Positions 20,601-33,427 of a stretch of 64,000 nucleotides of DNA are shown here, piece by piece (position 1 is the first letter of the stretch; the number at the start of each line of letters is the position of its first letter). The stretch spans positions 1,240,001 to 1,304,000 of the forward strand of contig NW_020289977.1 of the NCBI RefSeq assembly GCF_003144245.1, read 5' to 3'. The notes under the pieces were generated by a model, which was given only the letters and a program-made list of their open reading frames with translations, was not told the origin of the DNA and made no database searches. The stretch is from Jaminaea rosea (taxonomy: Eukaryota > Basidiomycota > Exobasidiomycetes > Microstromatales). A program made the position numbers and the translations under genes.

Positions 20601-23600
20601 GCAGCGCGACACGACTGCCCTCGTCGATGAGCTGTCGACCTGCCCTTACACGAGTGCAGCCTTCTCTGAGCGCCTAGCCAAGATCCAGGCCACTATCGAC
20701 AAGCTCAACCTCGAAGGGTGCCCAAATCTTGAGGAGTGGGTCGCGGAGCTAGACGGTCAGATCGAAAGCGTCCTTGTGGAGCGTCTCAGGCTCATCAGCG
20801 CAGCCTGGTGTGCTGAGTTCAGCGGCGGTGGAAAGGAGTTGGCGAATGGCCACAGCGCTGCCTCGAACCGCAGCAAGAAAAGCAAGGAAACTCGACGCCG
20901 CGACCAGCTTGCAGCAGCCGAGCGAGACCACATCGACTTGAAGCCCCTCAGGCACGAGATCAAGATCCAGAACCAGCTCATCTACCTCGACCCGCCGGTG
21001 CAATACGCTCGCGCGCGCTGGTTTCAGCAGCTCCACGACACCCTCGGCGTTGTGTGCGGCCTACAGCGAGTGCTCAGCGCTCGATATGAAATCGGGCTGC
21101 AAATGAGCAAGCAAGTCGACACAACAGATCGCACGTATACGTCCCTCTTGACACGTTTCGGCGATGATGATACGCTGCTCCGCCCATTTGGCCTCATTGA
21201 GGGCAGAGTGGCCGACTTGGATGCATACGTCGAGCGATGGCTGCAGTTTCAGAGCCTGTGGGACCTTGACGAGAATGTCGGCGATCGTGTGCTGGGCGAC
21301 TCTCTCTCCAAGTGGCAGGACCTTCTTCAAGCCATTCGCAGAGCGCGTACGGTGTTTGACAACTCGGAGACGCAGTACTCTTTCGGCAGCGTGGCGACCG
21401 TTGAGTACGGCTCGGTGGCGGCGAAGGTCAACGCAAAGTACGACTCGCTCCAGCGCATGTTCACGAGTCAATTCGCCAGTCGGCTGGGCAACTCGATGAA
21501 GGACACGCATGCCGCAATCCTCAAAGCGCGCAATGATCTCGAGCAAGGGTCCATCGAGGCTAGCTCGACGGCTTCGACGGTGAATTTTGTCATGCTAGTA
21601 GAGGATACAAAGCGCAAGATCAAGAGCTGGTCCTCTCAAGTCGAAGTTTTCGCCAGCGGAGAGAAGATCCTTCAGCGTCAGCGCCATTCTTTCCCCAAGG
21701 AGTGGCTTTGGGTCGATCAGGTCGAGGGACAATTCAGCGCCCTCAGCGAGATCCTGGCGCGCAAGGATGCGGGCATTCAGGAGCAGAAGGCAGGCTTGGA
21801 ACTCAAGATCCTTGCGGAAGACAAGATATTGGCCGAGAAACTCGCAGCGGCGCTTGAGGCTTGGGAGGAAGGCAAGCCCATCGACGGCGGCTCGACCCAC
21901 GAGAAGAGCCTAGGTGCGCTCAACGAGTTCGAGGGGCGCTTCAACAAGCTCGAAGAGGATCGCAGCCTCATTCTGCGAGCCAAGGAAGCGCTGGGAATTG
22001 CAGCCGACGACGTCAGCAACCCCCTCGAGCCCGTTTTCGAAGAGCTGCGCGACCTCAAGGCGGTCTGGACCGCTCTCTCCGGCATCTGGCAACAGCTTGA
22101 CGAGCTCCGCTCCACCAAGTGGAGCAACGTTCCTCCGGCTCGCAAGCTCCGTCAACAGCTGGATGGACTCCTCGAGCAGACAAAGCAGCTGCCTTCTCGC
22201 ATGCGCCAGTACTCCGCAGCAGAACATTGCGCCAATAACCTGCGCGGACTGCTCAAGACCACTTCGACCATCTCGGAGCTCAGCGGCGATGCAATGCGAG
22301 ACAGGCACTGGCGCTCGCTTTGGAAGCGGCTGGGGAAGGGCCACTTCTCTACTTCAAAGCTCACGCTGGGCGCGGTGTGGGACCTGGATCTCAAGCGCAA
22401 CGAGAGCGCCATCAAGGAGACAGTAGCCATTGCAGCGGGCGAAGCTGCATGCGAGACTTTCCTTCGCGAGACGAGGGAGAGCTGGACGTCCTATACGCTC
22501 GACATCGTGCGCCGCGGCGAGGCTTACCTGGTCCGTCACTTCGAGAATCTCTTCACCCTCGCAGGGGACCACCTCTCCGCTCTCCGTCAGATGGCCATGT
22601 CGCCCCACTACAAGACGTTCGAAGAGGAGGCGCGCGGTCTCACCGAGCGCCTGGAGAGGGTGCTGGAGCTCTTCGAAGTCTACGCCGATGCACAGACCCG
22701 CTACGTCTATCTGGCGGGTATCTTCCACGGCAGCACCGAGATTCGCGCCATCCTCCCCGCGGAGAGCAGCAGATTCGCGAGTGTCGAGTCCGAATTCGTG
22801 GCAGTCATGCGCAAGGTCAACAAGTCGCCCTTCGTCTTCGACGTCATTGCCATTCCTGGCGTACTGAGGACGCTGGAGCGCCAGGCAGATCTCCTGACCA
22901 AAATTCAGAAGGCACTTGGCGAGTTCCTCGAGAGGCAGAGAGCTACGACGCCTCGCCTCTACTTCCTGGGAGATGGCGACTTGCTTCAGCTCATTGGCAG
23001 CAAAGACGTCGCGAACATATCCAGCTCGTTGAGCAAGATGTTCGGTGGGATTGCTACCATTGAGACCGCTGATGGGGCAGGGCAAGAGATGACTGCGATG
23101 ATCTCGCGCGAAGGAGAGAGGGTCCCGCTCAAGAAGAGCATTCAACTTGCGAACGCCAAAGTCAACGAATGGCTCAGCGCACTCGAAGTGGAGATGCGAT
23201 CTACGCTTGCTCAGCTGCTCCAAGAGGCACTGGCTGAGCTGCGCCCGTTGTACACGCGGGCGGATGTTTTACCTGACCAGGACTTCCTCACATGGATGGA
23301 CAACACGCCCGCTCAGCTCTCGATTCTCGCCGTACAAGTGCTCTGGACGGAGATGGTCGAGGGAGAGCTCAAGATCGGTGAAGGACCCAAGCAGTCCCTC
23401 ACGGTCGTCATGCGCGGCCTCGAGGTGCTGGCGGACACGGTACTGCGAGGCGATATTGAACCACTGACAAGACGCAAGGCCGAGGGTCTCGTCACTGAGC
23501 TCGTTTTGCAGCGTGACCTCTCCCGACAGCTCATTAGCGGCAAGGTTTCCTCCCCACAGTCCTGGGAATGGCAGCGTCAAATGCGCTTCTACACCGCGAG

Positions 23601-26600
23601 CGAATCAGCCGTGCACGTCTACATGGCTGACGCCAAGATGGACTACGCCTGGGAGTACCTGGGCGCCGCCGATCGTCTCGTCACCACCCCTCTCACCCTG
23701 CGGGCCTTCAGCGTTCTCACGCAAGCGCGCAACGCCAAAATGGGCTCGAGTCTGTTCGGCCCTGCAGGAACGGGAAAGACGGAGAGTGCCAAGGCGTTGA
23801 GCGCCAAGTTGGGCCAGATGAGCATTGTCGTCAACTGCGACGAGAGTTTCGACCTGCCAGCCATGGGTCGCATCTTCATCGGCCTCTGCCGCGTTGGCGC
23901 AAGCGCATGCTTCGACGAGTTCAATCGTCTCTCCGAAGCGGTCTTGTCCGCCGTCTCCCAGCAGATCCAGACCATTCAGGGTGGACTGGCCCTCTCCTCT
24001 CCGTCGAACCCTTCGCCTGAGATCGAACTGGGCGGCAAGACCTTCCCGCTCAGCAGCGAGGTGGCCATCAACATCACAACGAACCCCACTTACGCCGGAC
24101 GAAGCGCCCTGCCGATCAATCTCAAGAAGCTTTTCCGCAGCGTGGCGATGACGCATCCTGATCGCGAGCTCATTGCGCAGGTGATGCTCTTCTCGCAGGG
24201 CTTCAGGACGTCGGAGAAGCTGGCGGCGAAGGTTGTGCCCTTCTTTAGCTTGTGTGGTGAGCAGCTGAGCGGGCAGCCTCACTACGACTTTGGGCTGCGA
24301 GCATTGAAGTCCGTGCTGGTCAGTGCAGGACAGCTCAAGCGCGATCGCCTCGAGGCAGAGCGTGCTGCACGAGGAAGCGAGGAGGAGGGAGCTGCGGCTG
24401 CCTCGTCAGAGACGGCCGAGCAGGAGATCTTGATCCAATCGATCTCAGAGACAATTGTCCCCAAGCTCGTAGGCGACGACGTCACCCTCCTGCACAGTCT
24501 CCTCTCGGACGTCTTCCCTGGCGTGGAATACAAGCCCGCCAACCTCGAGCAGCTCCTCTCCAAGATCACTTCCGTCTGTTCAGAGCGTCACCTTCTCTGC
24601 GACGATGGTGTTGCGAGCCAATGGAAGGCCAAGATCATCCAGCTCTATCAGATTCAGAAGATCTCGCACGGTCTCATGCTTGTTGGTCCATCGGGCACGG
24701 GCAAGACGCAAGCTTGGCAAGTGCTCCTTTCTGCCATGCACAAGCTCGATGGAATCGAGAGTGTATCGTACGTCATTGACCCGAAGGCCATCAGCAAGGA
24801 CAATCTTTACGGTACCCTCGACCCTACGACTCGCGAGTGGAATGACGGTCTCTTCACTTCCATTCTGCGCAAGATTGTCGACAACGCCCGCGGAGAGAGC
24901 TCAAAGCGTCACTGGATTATCTTTGACGGCGATGTTGATCCGGAATGGGTTGAGAACCTCAACTCAGTGCTCGATGACAACAAGCTTCTCACGCTGCCCA
25001 ACGGAGAGCGGCTCAGCCTGCCACCCAATGTGCGCATCGTCTTCGAGGTTGAGAGTCTGGAATACGCCACACTGGCCACCGTATCGCGTTGCGGAATGAT
25101 CTGGTTCAGTGACGACAGTGTTCGCCCTGCCATGATCTATGAGCACTTCCTCGGCTCGCTGCGCTCAGTTCCTCTGGGCAACGATGAGGATGGCGGTGCT
25201 CTTGGTGGACCGCTTCGCATTCAACCTGATTCCGAAATGACAAGTCCAGAAATGAGGACACAACGCGCTGTCGCCGACGTCATTGCTCCCTTTTTCCAGA
25301 GCACGAACGATGATACCAGCCTGGTCGACGCTGCTCTCCTCCACGCCCGTGACCAGTTCCACATCATGGACTTCACAGTTGCTCGCGCGCTCGGCACTCT
25401 CTTCTCTCTCATCAACAAGACGGTGCGCAACATTGTTGACTACGACTTGCAGCACGTGGACTTCCCTCTCAGCCCGGAACTCCTCGAAGCTTACGCCAAG
25501 AAGCGCATGGTCATCGGCCTCGTCTGGGCCTTTACGGGAGACTCACGCCTGGAAACTCGCGCTGAGATGGGCGAATTCCTTCGAGGCCAATGTAGCGTCG
25601 AGTTCCCTCCTCTCGGCCCCGGAGTCAGCTTGATCGACTTTGACGTCCAGATCAACAACGCTGAGTGGTTCAATTGGACGAGCAAGGTGCCCAGCATCGA
25701 GATCGAGACGGCCAAGGTCGTGTCCGCGGACGTGGTTATCCCGACGATGGATACGGTGCGACACGAAGATGTCCTCTACTCCTGGCTCTCCGAGCACAAG
25801 CCCCTCATGCTGTGCGGTCCTCCCGGGTCGGGTAAGACCATGACCCTCTTCAGTGCCCTGCGCAAGCTCCCCGACCAGGAAGTCGTCGGCCTCAACTTCT
25901 CGAGCGCGACCACGCCTGAGCTCATCCTCAAGACTTTCGATCAGTACTGCGAGTACCGCAAGACACCGAGCGGCGTGGTGTTGGCGCCTGTGCAGCTGGG
26001 CAAATGGATGGTCCTCTTCTGCGACGAGATCAATCTCCCCTCCCGCGACAAGTACGGAACGCAGCGAGTCATATCCTTCTTGCGCCAGCTGGTCGAGCGT
26101 GGCGGATTTTGGCGACCGAGCGATAAAGTCTGGGTCAGGCTGGAGCGCATCCAATTCGTTGGAGCCTGCAACCCTCCTACGGACCCGGGCCGTGTGCCGC
26201 TCAGCCACCGTTTCCTGCGCCATGCTCCGCTCATTATGGTCGACTATCCAGGAGAGGTGTCGCTCAATCAAATCTACAGCACCTTCAATCGGGCTCTACT
26301 CAAGGTCACGCCAAATCTTCGCGGCTATGCAGACGCGCTCACGTCGGCTATGGTCGACTTCTATCTCGCATCGCAGCGACGCTTCACTGCCGATCAGCAG
26401 GCACACTACGTCTACTCGCCGCGTGAGTTGACGCGCTGGATGCGCGGTATCTATGAGGCGATCAAGCCTCTCGACGACCTGGACCTCGACGGACTGGTGC
26501 GCGTCTGGGCCTACGAGGGGTTGCGTCTTTTCCAAGATCGTTTGGTACATGAGAGCGAAAAGCAATGGACTGATGCCGAGATCGACGGCACAGCACGTCA

Positions 26601-27321
26601 GCACTTCCCCAATGTAGGGGCATCCGCCCTCGCCCGTCCGATCCTGTTCAGCAACTGGCTCACCCGCTCTACACAGAGCGTCGACATCGAGGCACTCCGA
26701 CGCCACACTACGGCGCGACTCGCCCAGTACTCGGAAGAGGAGCTCGAGACGCGTCTGGTACTGCACGATGGCACGCTAGACGTAGCCACGTCCATCGACC
26801 GAGTGCTCAGGCAACGCCAGGGTCACGTCCTCATGATCGGCGTCTCTGGCAGTGGGCGCGCAACGCTCACGCGCTTCGTCGCTTGGCTCAACGGGCTGTC
26901 GGTGTACACGATTGCGACCTCGAATCGCTACACCATGTCCGACTTCAATGAGGATCTCAAGATCGTGCTGCGTCGCGCCGGAACGCAGGGCGAGAAGATG
27001 TGCTTCTTGATCGACGAGGGCCAGATTATCTCACCCGACTTCCTCGAAGCCATGAATACCCTCCTGGCAAACGCAGAGGTGCCCGGTCTGTTCGAAGGAG
27101 ACGAATGGACCTCGCTGATGACGCAGTGCAAGGAGGGGGCGGCGAGAGATGGCTTGATCTTGGACTCGAGTGAGGAGCTTTATGCTTGGTTCCAGACGGA
27201 GATCAGTAAGAACCTGCACGTGGTTTTCACCATGGTGCCTCCTGAGGGAGAGACGGGGACTGGCGGGAGAGCAGCGGCTAGTCCGGCCCTGTTCAACCGT
27301 ACGACGATGGTGTTCACGTAG
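17631..27321 (+). CDS. DYN1: Cytoplasmic dynein heavy chain, N-terminal half of a split motor (Dyn1 type)
   Basis: Four exons, 17631-17937, 18005-18397, 18477-19376 and 19445-27321, have phase-consistent junctions; the product is 3158 aa. The tail region carries LELSLLHLQQNVEIPE and HEQLR-type motifs, followed by the linker. P-loops lie at AAA1 GPAGTGKT (nt 23758), AAA2 GPSGTGKT (24685), AAA3 GPPGSGKT (25816) and AAA4 GVSGSGRA (26839). AAA1 keeps the Walker B motif CFDEFNRL. The protein stops right after AAA4 (NLHVVFTM...SPALFNR, six more residues, TAG). It therefore lacks the stalk, the microtubule-binding domain, AAA5 and AAA6. Only 204 bp separate the stop from the convergent next gene, so there is no room for the rest. 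This matches the Dyn1 half of the two-gene dynein of Ustilago maydis, whose partner Dyn2 supplies the missing half. AAA4 has Arg and Ala where Walker A normally has Lys and Thr. Confidence 0.93.
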
Positions 27322-27525
27322 ACGGGCGGCGGGCGCTCGAAGGATTGCTTGTTGCTCCAGATCGCGTGTCTTTCTGTTCTTCTGCCTCTCTCATACAATG
27401 ATTCCTTCACGACTCGACTTGGCGGCTGATTAGGCAGACGTAGGAGAGAAAGCTCGAACTCCAATTGGGTATCTGGCTGGGTAAAAAGGCAACAATAAGA
27501 ATACTCTCGACAAAATCTTAACCTC

Positions 27526-30500
27526 TCACGAATCCTCTTCTTCCTCTTCCTCCTCAACAGCGGGTGGCAAAGGCGACCCGCCGCCACCTCCGCGTCGGGC
27601 AGGCATTGTTCGTACTCCCGCTGCGCCCGCTCCAACTGCGCTTTCGGCCGGTATACTGCCCGTGTGGGGCACGACCGTCTCGCCGAGACCGAGGCCGACG
27701 ATGGCAGGATCATCCTTCCCCTCTGCTGCGACGGATGACGAGGAGGAGGGCACGAAGCTTCCCGGTAGATTAGGCGAGGGGCCCATCACGGGCGACGTGG
27801 ATGCCGAGTCTCCTCCTGCTGGATCAACAGCGAGACGAGGTTGCGGGGTTCCCCTGATCGTCGCATCAGCTGATGTCGCCCCTTCTTCGATCGTCTCAAA
27901 TCCGTCGTCTTCCTCCTCTCCCTCCTCGTCTTCACTGACGGCGATCATGCGCGGTGTAGCATCGCGGCCCAGCTGAGGCGTTTGATAAGCGGCGAGGGAG
28001 GGCGAAGGGGAGGGAGAGGCGAGCTTGGGCGTTGTTGAAGAGGGTGCAGCGCTCTTGCCGAAGGGATTGGGCGCGGCTGACCCACCTGGTTGTGACGGTA
28101 GCCAGCTCTTGCGTCCGCCGCCCGCCGTAGAAATGATGGGGGAGCCCGACGAGGCCACGACAGGGCTCTGCTTCTTCCAGGGAGCGTAGCCTGGACGAAC
28201 GCTACCATTGGAGGTAGCATTATCTCCACGGCGACTTGCGGGGAAGGGGCTGCTACTACCACCCGCCCCACCGATGCGACTCGATGCCGAGGCGGACGTC
28301 GCAGATGGTCCGGCCGAGTGCGACGCGGAGTCCAGCTGGCCCAAGCCTCCGCTAAAGACAGGCTCGTCTCTCCTGCCTCGCCCCTCTTCATCATCCTCAC
28401 CGTCCTCATCCTCATCCTCATCTTCCCAATCCTCCGTACTGCTCGCCACACTCCCATCCTCTTCATCCCGGGCCAGATGTTTCCGCCTGCGGCCGGAGAA
28501 GACGTCCCGCAACGAGGTCCTCCCGGCGCTCGTCGCTCGAGCTACCGCGGCGATCCGCGCAAGCTCGGCACGAGAGGGTCCGTCGTCAATTGGGCCTGTC
28601 CAGGAGGGAGGTGGGCGTCCCCAGCTTCTTCGCCATACACCTGCGCCACCTGTACCATGCGTCCAGTCGCTGCCGCCGGTGCCGTTTGAGGAGTGAATCG
28701 ACGAGCTGTGTGGCCTGCGCGACATTGATGATGAAGAAGACGAGGCGTGATGGTGATGGTGGTGGAACAGAGACGGATTCGAGGAAGGCGGCTTGTACGA
28801 ATGGTGTCTTGGCCGATGAGCAACAAAGATGCTCGATGAGCCCGCTTGTGGCGTAAGAGGCGAGGAGCGACCACCTGCTCTTGAGTCGACTTCTCGGCGC
28901 GAGTCGATACTCCAGCGACGGGGCGTTGCGTGTCCTCCGCCGGTACCGAGAGTCGATGAGCCAAGGTGGGTTGGATCATCGCCGCCGCTGCTACTGAAAA
29001 GGCCGTCCCCTGTATCAACGAGTGAAGTGGGTCTCGACTTCTCCGAGCGTGGACGCACGCGGTGACGCATGACAACCGTCCCGCCACCGTCTGATGACAT
29101 GCGGCGATTGGCAAGTGGGCTGGCCCTGAAGCTGCCGGTGGAGGACGGCAAGCCACCTCCGCCGCCGACCAGGGAGGAGTGTCTTACGAAGCCAGAGTGC
29201 TGCGAGCTGATAGACCCCGCCCGTGTGTGGATCCCGCCTGACGGGGCTGAACCACGGTACAGGGAGCTGGACGAGGGAGCGCGGCTTGGTCGCTCGCCGT
29301 ATAGCGCTGTCGGCGTGATGCTGCCTGCGCTGGGCCGCCGCAGAGGTGAAGGTCGGGCGAGGGAGGCGCTGTGCGTATCAATGAGTGATAAGCCTGTGGC
29401 GCTAGCCACGCCTGAAGCAGAGAGCCGATGTGCCGTGAGCGTCTTGTTGGACGGGGTGCGAGGGTAACGTCGCGAGGCTGTGGGTGAGGAGTTGGGCGCA
29501 TAGCCTCCTGAGCTAGAGCTCGCGGGTGTAGAATACGGCCCAACCCTGCTGCGGACGCTACCCGTGCGGTGCATCCCCGTCGAGGCATCATGGCCATGCC
29601 CCGCCAACGTCAGTCCTCCAGCCTTGGAAGCCGTCCCCTTGCCCTTCCCACTAGCTGCAGTGCCGGCGCTCGCTTTGCCCTTGCGCTGCTTTCTCGCCTG
29701 TTTGTCCTCCGTACCTAGCCATGACTTGACCGTGTGAAAGAAGGATGAGGATGGCTTCTTGCTTCCGTCGGTACCTCCGCTGCGCAAAGATTCATCACCG
29801 GTCATGCTCTGCTTGGACGACGAGATAGTCGTGAACGTATCAACTGACTTCGAGTTGGGCAGATGGCCCCCAGCCGATGACTTCGCCGATGACGACTTAG
29901 ACGGACTTTGTTCGATGGAAGTGCTGCCGAAGGAGGTGCGCTCGCCCTCCATCAGTGGAGTCATTGACTTTGATACGGGCGGAGGAGGCATTGCCGAGGA
30001 CGACGATGCGGTAAGATTGTTCTCGGTCACCGACGTGGTCAGGCCCTTCGCTGGAAGAGGTTGCGAGATAGCTCGTTGGTGCTCCCCAGTCGCCTTCGCA
30101 GCCGCAATACCGCCTGCTGGCCGTCGCGAGAAGAAGCTGGCGACAGCATTCGTCGAAGGACTTTTAGCACGCTCCGCGCCACTTGGAGCCGCCTCGTCTT
30201 CGAGAGAGATCGTGGGGACCTCTGGAGCATTCTCCTTGCGACTGCCTGAAAGCACACTTGCTAGCTTGACGCTGAGCGAGTTGGTGCGGTCACGCGATGG
30301 GCGCGGCCGCGCGGCTTTCTCTTGACGGGGACTGCCGTTGTTGCGGCCGTCATCGTCGATGGAGCTTGCCATTGAAGGGCGAGGCGGCGGTGAAGCTGTG
30401 ACGTTTGACAACAGGGGAGGTTGAGCAGCATCAGGCGGCGTGATGGAGGACTTGCTCGGCTGCTCTGTCACCTTGGCCGATGGAAGGGCCGCCTCTGTAG

Positions 30501-32632
30501 GCGGCTGCACATGGCGTCGGAACGAGTCTTGAGCTCGACTGGGCAGTCCTTCTACTCTGGTCATCGCTCTATGGCCATCATCGCTGTCCTTCGCCTCACT
30601 GTCCCGTCGCTGAGCTCGCAGAGGATCTTTGGGAGGTATAGGTGGCGCAGGAATGGTCGCCGACCCCGAGGAGGAAGGTGTGACCCCGCTTGGCGCCAGG
30701 AAGCGTTCCGTCTCCTGCCTCTCTTCCACTTTGCTCTTCAGCAGCCACCACATCGCCGCGCTAGCATCGCATGCATCAGTGAGGATCGAGTGAACGATCT
30801 GTCCAACGTCCATACCCAGGCTGCCGAGCTGATGGAGCAGGCCCTGTTCAAGGGGTGTCGAAAATAGGGCGGGAGCTTGCTGCTCAAGGAGAGCGCAGTA
30901 GTCGACGGGGCGATTCGTGAGATGCGGAGGGTGATGGTCGGATAGACCGCCTGACGAGAGGGAACGTCGTTTGGTGCGAGATGGTGTTCGATGATGCCCG
31001 CGTGAGGAGCTTTGAGAGTCTCGCTTTACCAGCAGGGGAGCCTCGTGCAGCGTTGACGCTCTCGAGTCACGGCCGCTTCCCGCTTCATGGTGGGTTGCCA
31101 AAGTACGAGCAGCTCTTGAGCTCACAGACTGCCTACGACTCAGTGTCCCGTCACTCCCTACCGATCCATCTCTGCGAATCGTCGACTGTGACTCATTGCG
31201 CTGCATCGCCCCCGATCTTCGCTTCACCGGCACTTCTTCCGTGCCCTCATTACCCTTGTCGCTCACGTCAAGGCTAGTCGGGTCGGTGTTCGTCTCCGAA
31301 GGAGGGCCGCTGGAATCATCATCGCTCTGAGAGATGGACGATACGGAGCCCACAGAATTTGACGATGATACGCCTAGGTCAACTCCCAAACCAGCTAATG
31401 TCTCTGCGGCATGGGCGGGAGTGAGGGCCTCCTCCCCAGTCGTCAAAGCCTGAGCAGCCACTAAAGAGGCATTCGTCCGTGCCTCCGGACTGACCTCCGG
31501 CACTGGCGCCGAGTCCTGAAAGTACGAGCCCTGCGCCACATCCTCCTCCACGGTGGTCATCGGCGTCGCTACGATGGTCTTGGTGAACCAAGGGTGTGAC
31601 AGAATAGACTTGAGTGTCGGCCTTTGTGTCGGCTCCAAGCGCAGAATGCGTTGCACGAGGTCGCGTGCCTCTTCTGAGAGGAAGGGCGGCATCTCGTACT
31701 CCCCAGAGAGGATCTTGCTTTTCATAGCTGATTCATCGTCATCGTCGAAGGGCAGCGAGCCAGAGAGCAAGGCATAGAGGATGATGCCGAGTGACCAGAT
31801 ATCGACCTCCTCTCCCGTGTACTTCTTGCCCGCTAACATCTCCGGAGCGGCATACCCTGTTGTGCCGCAAAAGGTTTCCATCAACCTTTTCCCCTCGAAC
31901 TCTCTCGTGAAACCAAAGTCGCCCAGCTTGACATTACAGCGCTCGTCAAGAAGCACATTCTCCAGCTTGAGATCGCGATGTACGATGCCCTTGCCGTGGA
32001 TGTACGCTACAGCCAAACAGAGTTGGCCAAAGATCCGGCGAGCCTCTGCTTCAGGAAGGGTGCCCCGCTCAACAAGGTAGTCGTACAGCTCCCCGCCTAG
32101 ACAGAGCTCAGAGACCATCCAGATGTTGGATTCTGTAGCGAGGACTTCGTAGAGTTTCATGACGTGAGGGTGATGAAGGCGCCGATGATGATGAATCTCG
32201 CGGGTGAGCGAGGCAGAGTGCGCTTTAGGTACTTGCTTGAGGGCGACTCGGGTTCCGCTGCGAGTGGGTGGGTGAGGAGGGCAAGGCGATTGCGGGTCAG
32301 TCGGCGCGGCAGCTAGCTAGTCCGGGACAGACTCACGTCAATCGATGAGTTCCCATCCGGACCTTTCCAAATGTGCCCTCGCCAATGCTTCTTCCCAGCG
32401 TATAGTTGCCGACGGCTTTGAGCTTCGTCGATGCGAGCTCCTTCCCCAGCTCATTGTACGCGGACACCAAGGCAGCGCGCTGGTTGAGCGTCGCCTTGGT
32501 CCCCGAGGGAGCTGCAGACGCTCCAGCGCTGAGATTAATCGTCATGCTCGCCGGAGAGTACCTTGGGCCCGTCGAGAATGTCGAGGCTCGCTGCCGCGAC
32601 GACGAGGTAGAGGGAGCATACATTCCGCTCAT
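27526..32632 (-). CDS. CAMK-group Ser/Thr kinase, Kin4-like, with very long Ser-rich tail
   Basis: Exons 32632-32337 and 32257-27526 flank a 79-nt intron (GTGAGT...CGCAG); the product is 1675 aa if MSGMYAPSTS is the start. The kinase domain has GEGTFGKVRMG, VALKQV, HRDLKLENVLL (near residue 193), DFGFTREF, the activation segment TFCGTTGYAAPEML, and DIWSLGIIL. GTHRLTGTRVALKQ and LTREIHHHRRLHHPHV recall basidiomycete Kin4-like kinases. Downstream (nt about 30740-30850) LGMDVGQIVHSILTDACD looks like the UBA-like segment found after some CAMKL kinases. The remaining 1300 residues are Ser/Pro/Gly-rich and probably disordered, ending in poly-Glu. Yeast Kin4 acts in the spindle-position checkpoint; that role here is inference. 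The reading frame stays open and Ser/Pro-rich to nt 33109 with no ATG, so an upstream spliced start is possible. Confidence 0.75.
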
Positions 32633-33427
32633 CGTCGATGAAATGGCCCGAGCGGGCAGTCGAGACTTGTGGGGTTGATCACGACGACGAGATTGAGATG
32701 ATGCGGGGATGGATGGATGGATGGATGAGGATGAGGATGATGACGCAGGGAGAGAGGAACGTCCTTTTGCGTTGAAGCTGGTATCTTGCAGATCGATGGA
32801 AGGGCTCAAGCGCTCGCTTGGACTTGTCCCAGGAGATGGCGGAAGGGTGCGCAGTTGCCCACGATGGGATGCTGTGGAGTATCGACTGAGACTGTTGAGT
32901 GAGGCGGCTGTGTCAAGCCTGAGGCCTCTCCTTGCTGATGACAATGAAGACGAGGGCCGGCCGAGGGCGCCTCTTACGCCTGGCGATGGCGAGAATGATG
33001 ATCGAGGAGCAACGAGTAGATCGCCGGAGACGATCTTGACGGGAAGAGGCAAGGCACAAAGGCGCGGGCGGGCCAACGGATCAGCCAAGCCAAGAAAGCT
33101 CCCAGGTGATCAAGCGGAGAGCGCAAGACGGCAGGCCAAGCAAACACCTTCCTCCTCGGTGCAGAGGACTTCACGAATGCCAACGCTGTTAGGATGACGA
33201 CGACGACGAGACCAGATGCATCGAAAATAATGACAACGATGACTGATTACTGCGATAGATAGTGGAACAATTGGTGAAATCGAAGCAGATGCGTGCCGAT
33301 CCTTATGCAAACCATCAAGCTAGCGAGGATGGATAGGGAGGGTATCTGGTTCCTCCCTCCAAAGAGAGAGGATCCGCATGACTGATCTGGCGAAAGCGTC
33401 CAGCGCTCCTAGCCTCTACGCTACTCT
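32633..33427. other. Leader or unresolved first exon of the kinase gene
   Basis: Nucleotides 32633-33109 continue the kinase frame as Ser/Pro-rich sequence, but without an in-frame ATG before the TGA at 33110-33112. They could be a 5' leader or part of an exon joined to an upstream start. A GGAT tandem repeat lies at about 32708-32728. From 33110 to the stop of the hydrolase gene at 33428 I see nothing else. Confidence 0.45.

Noticed and set aside
27290-27525. Dynein truncation as a pseudogene or assembly error
   Set aside because: The 3158-codon frame is intact, all introns are in phase, and the break point matches the known Ustilago Dyn1/Dyn2 split. An error remains possible but is less likely.
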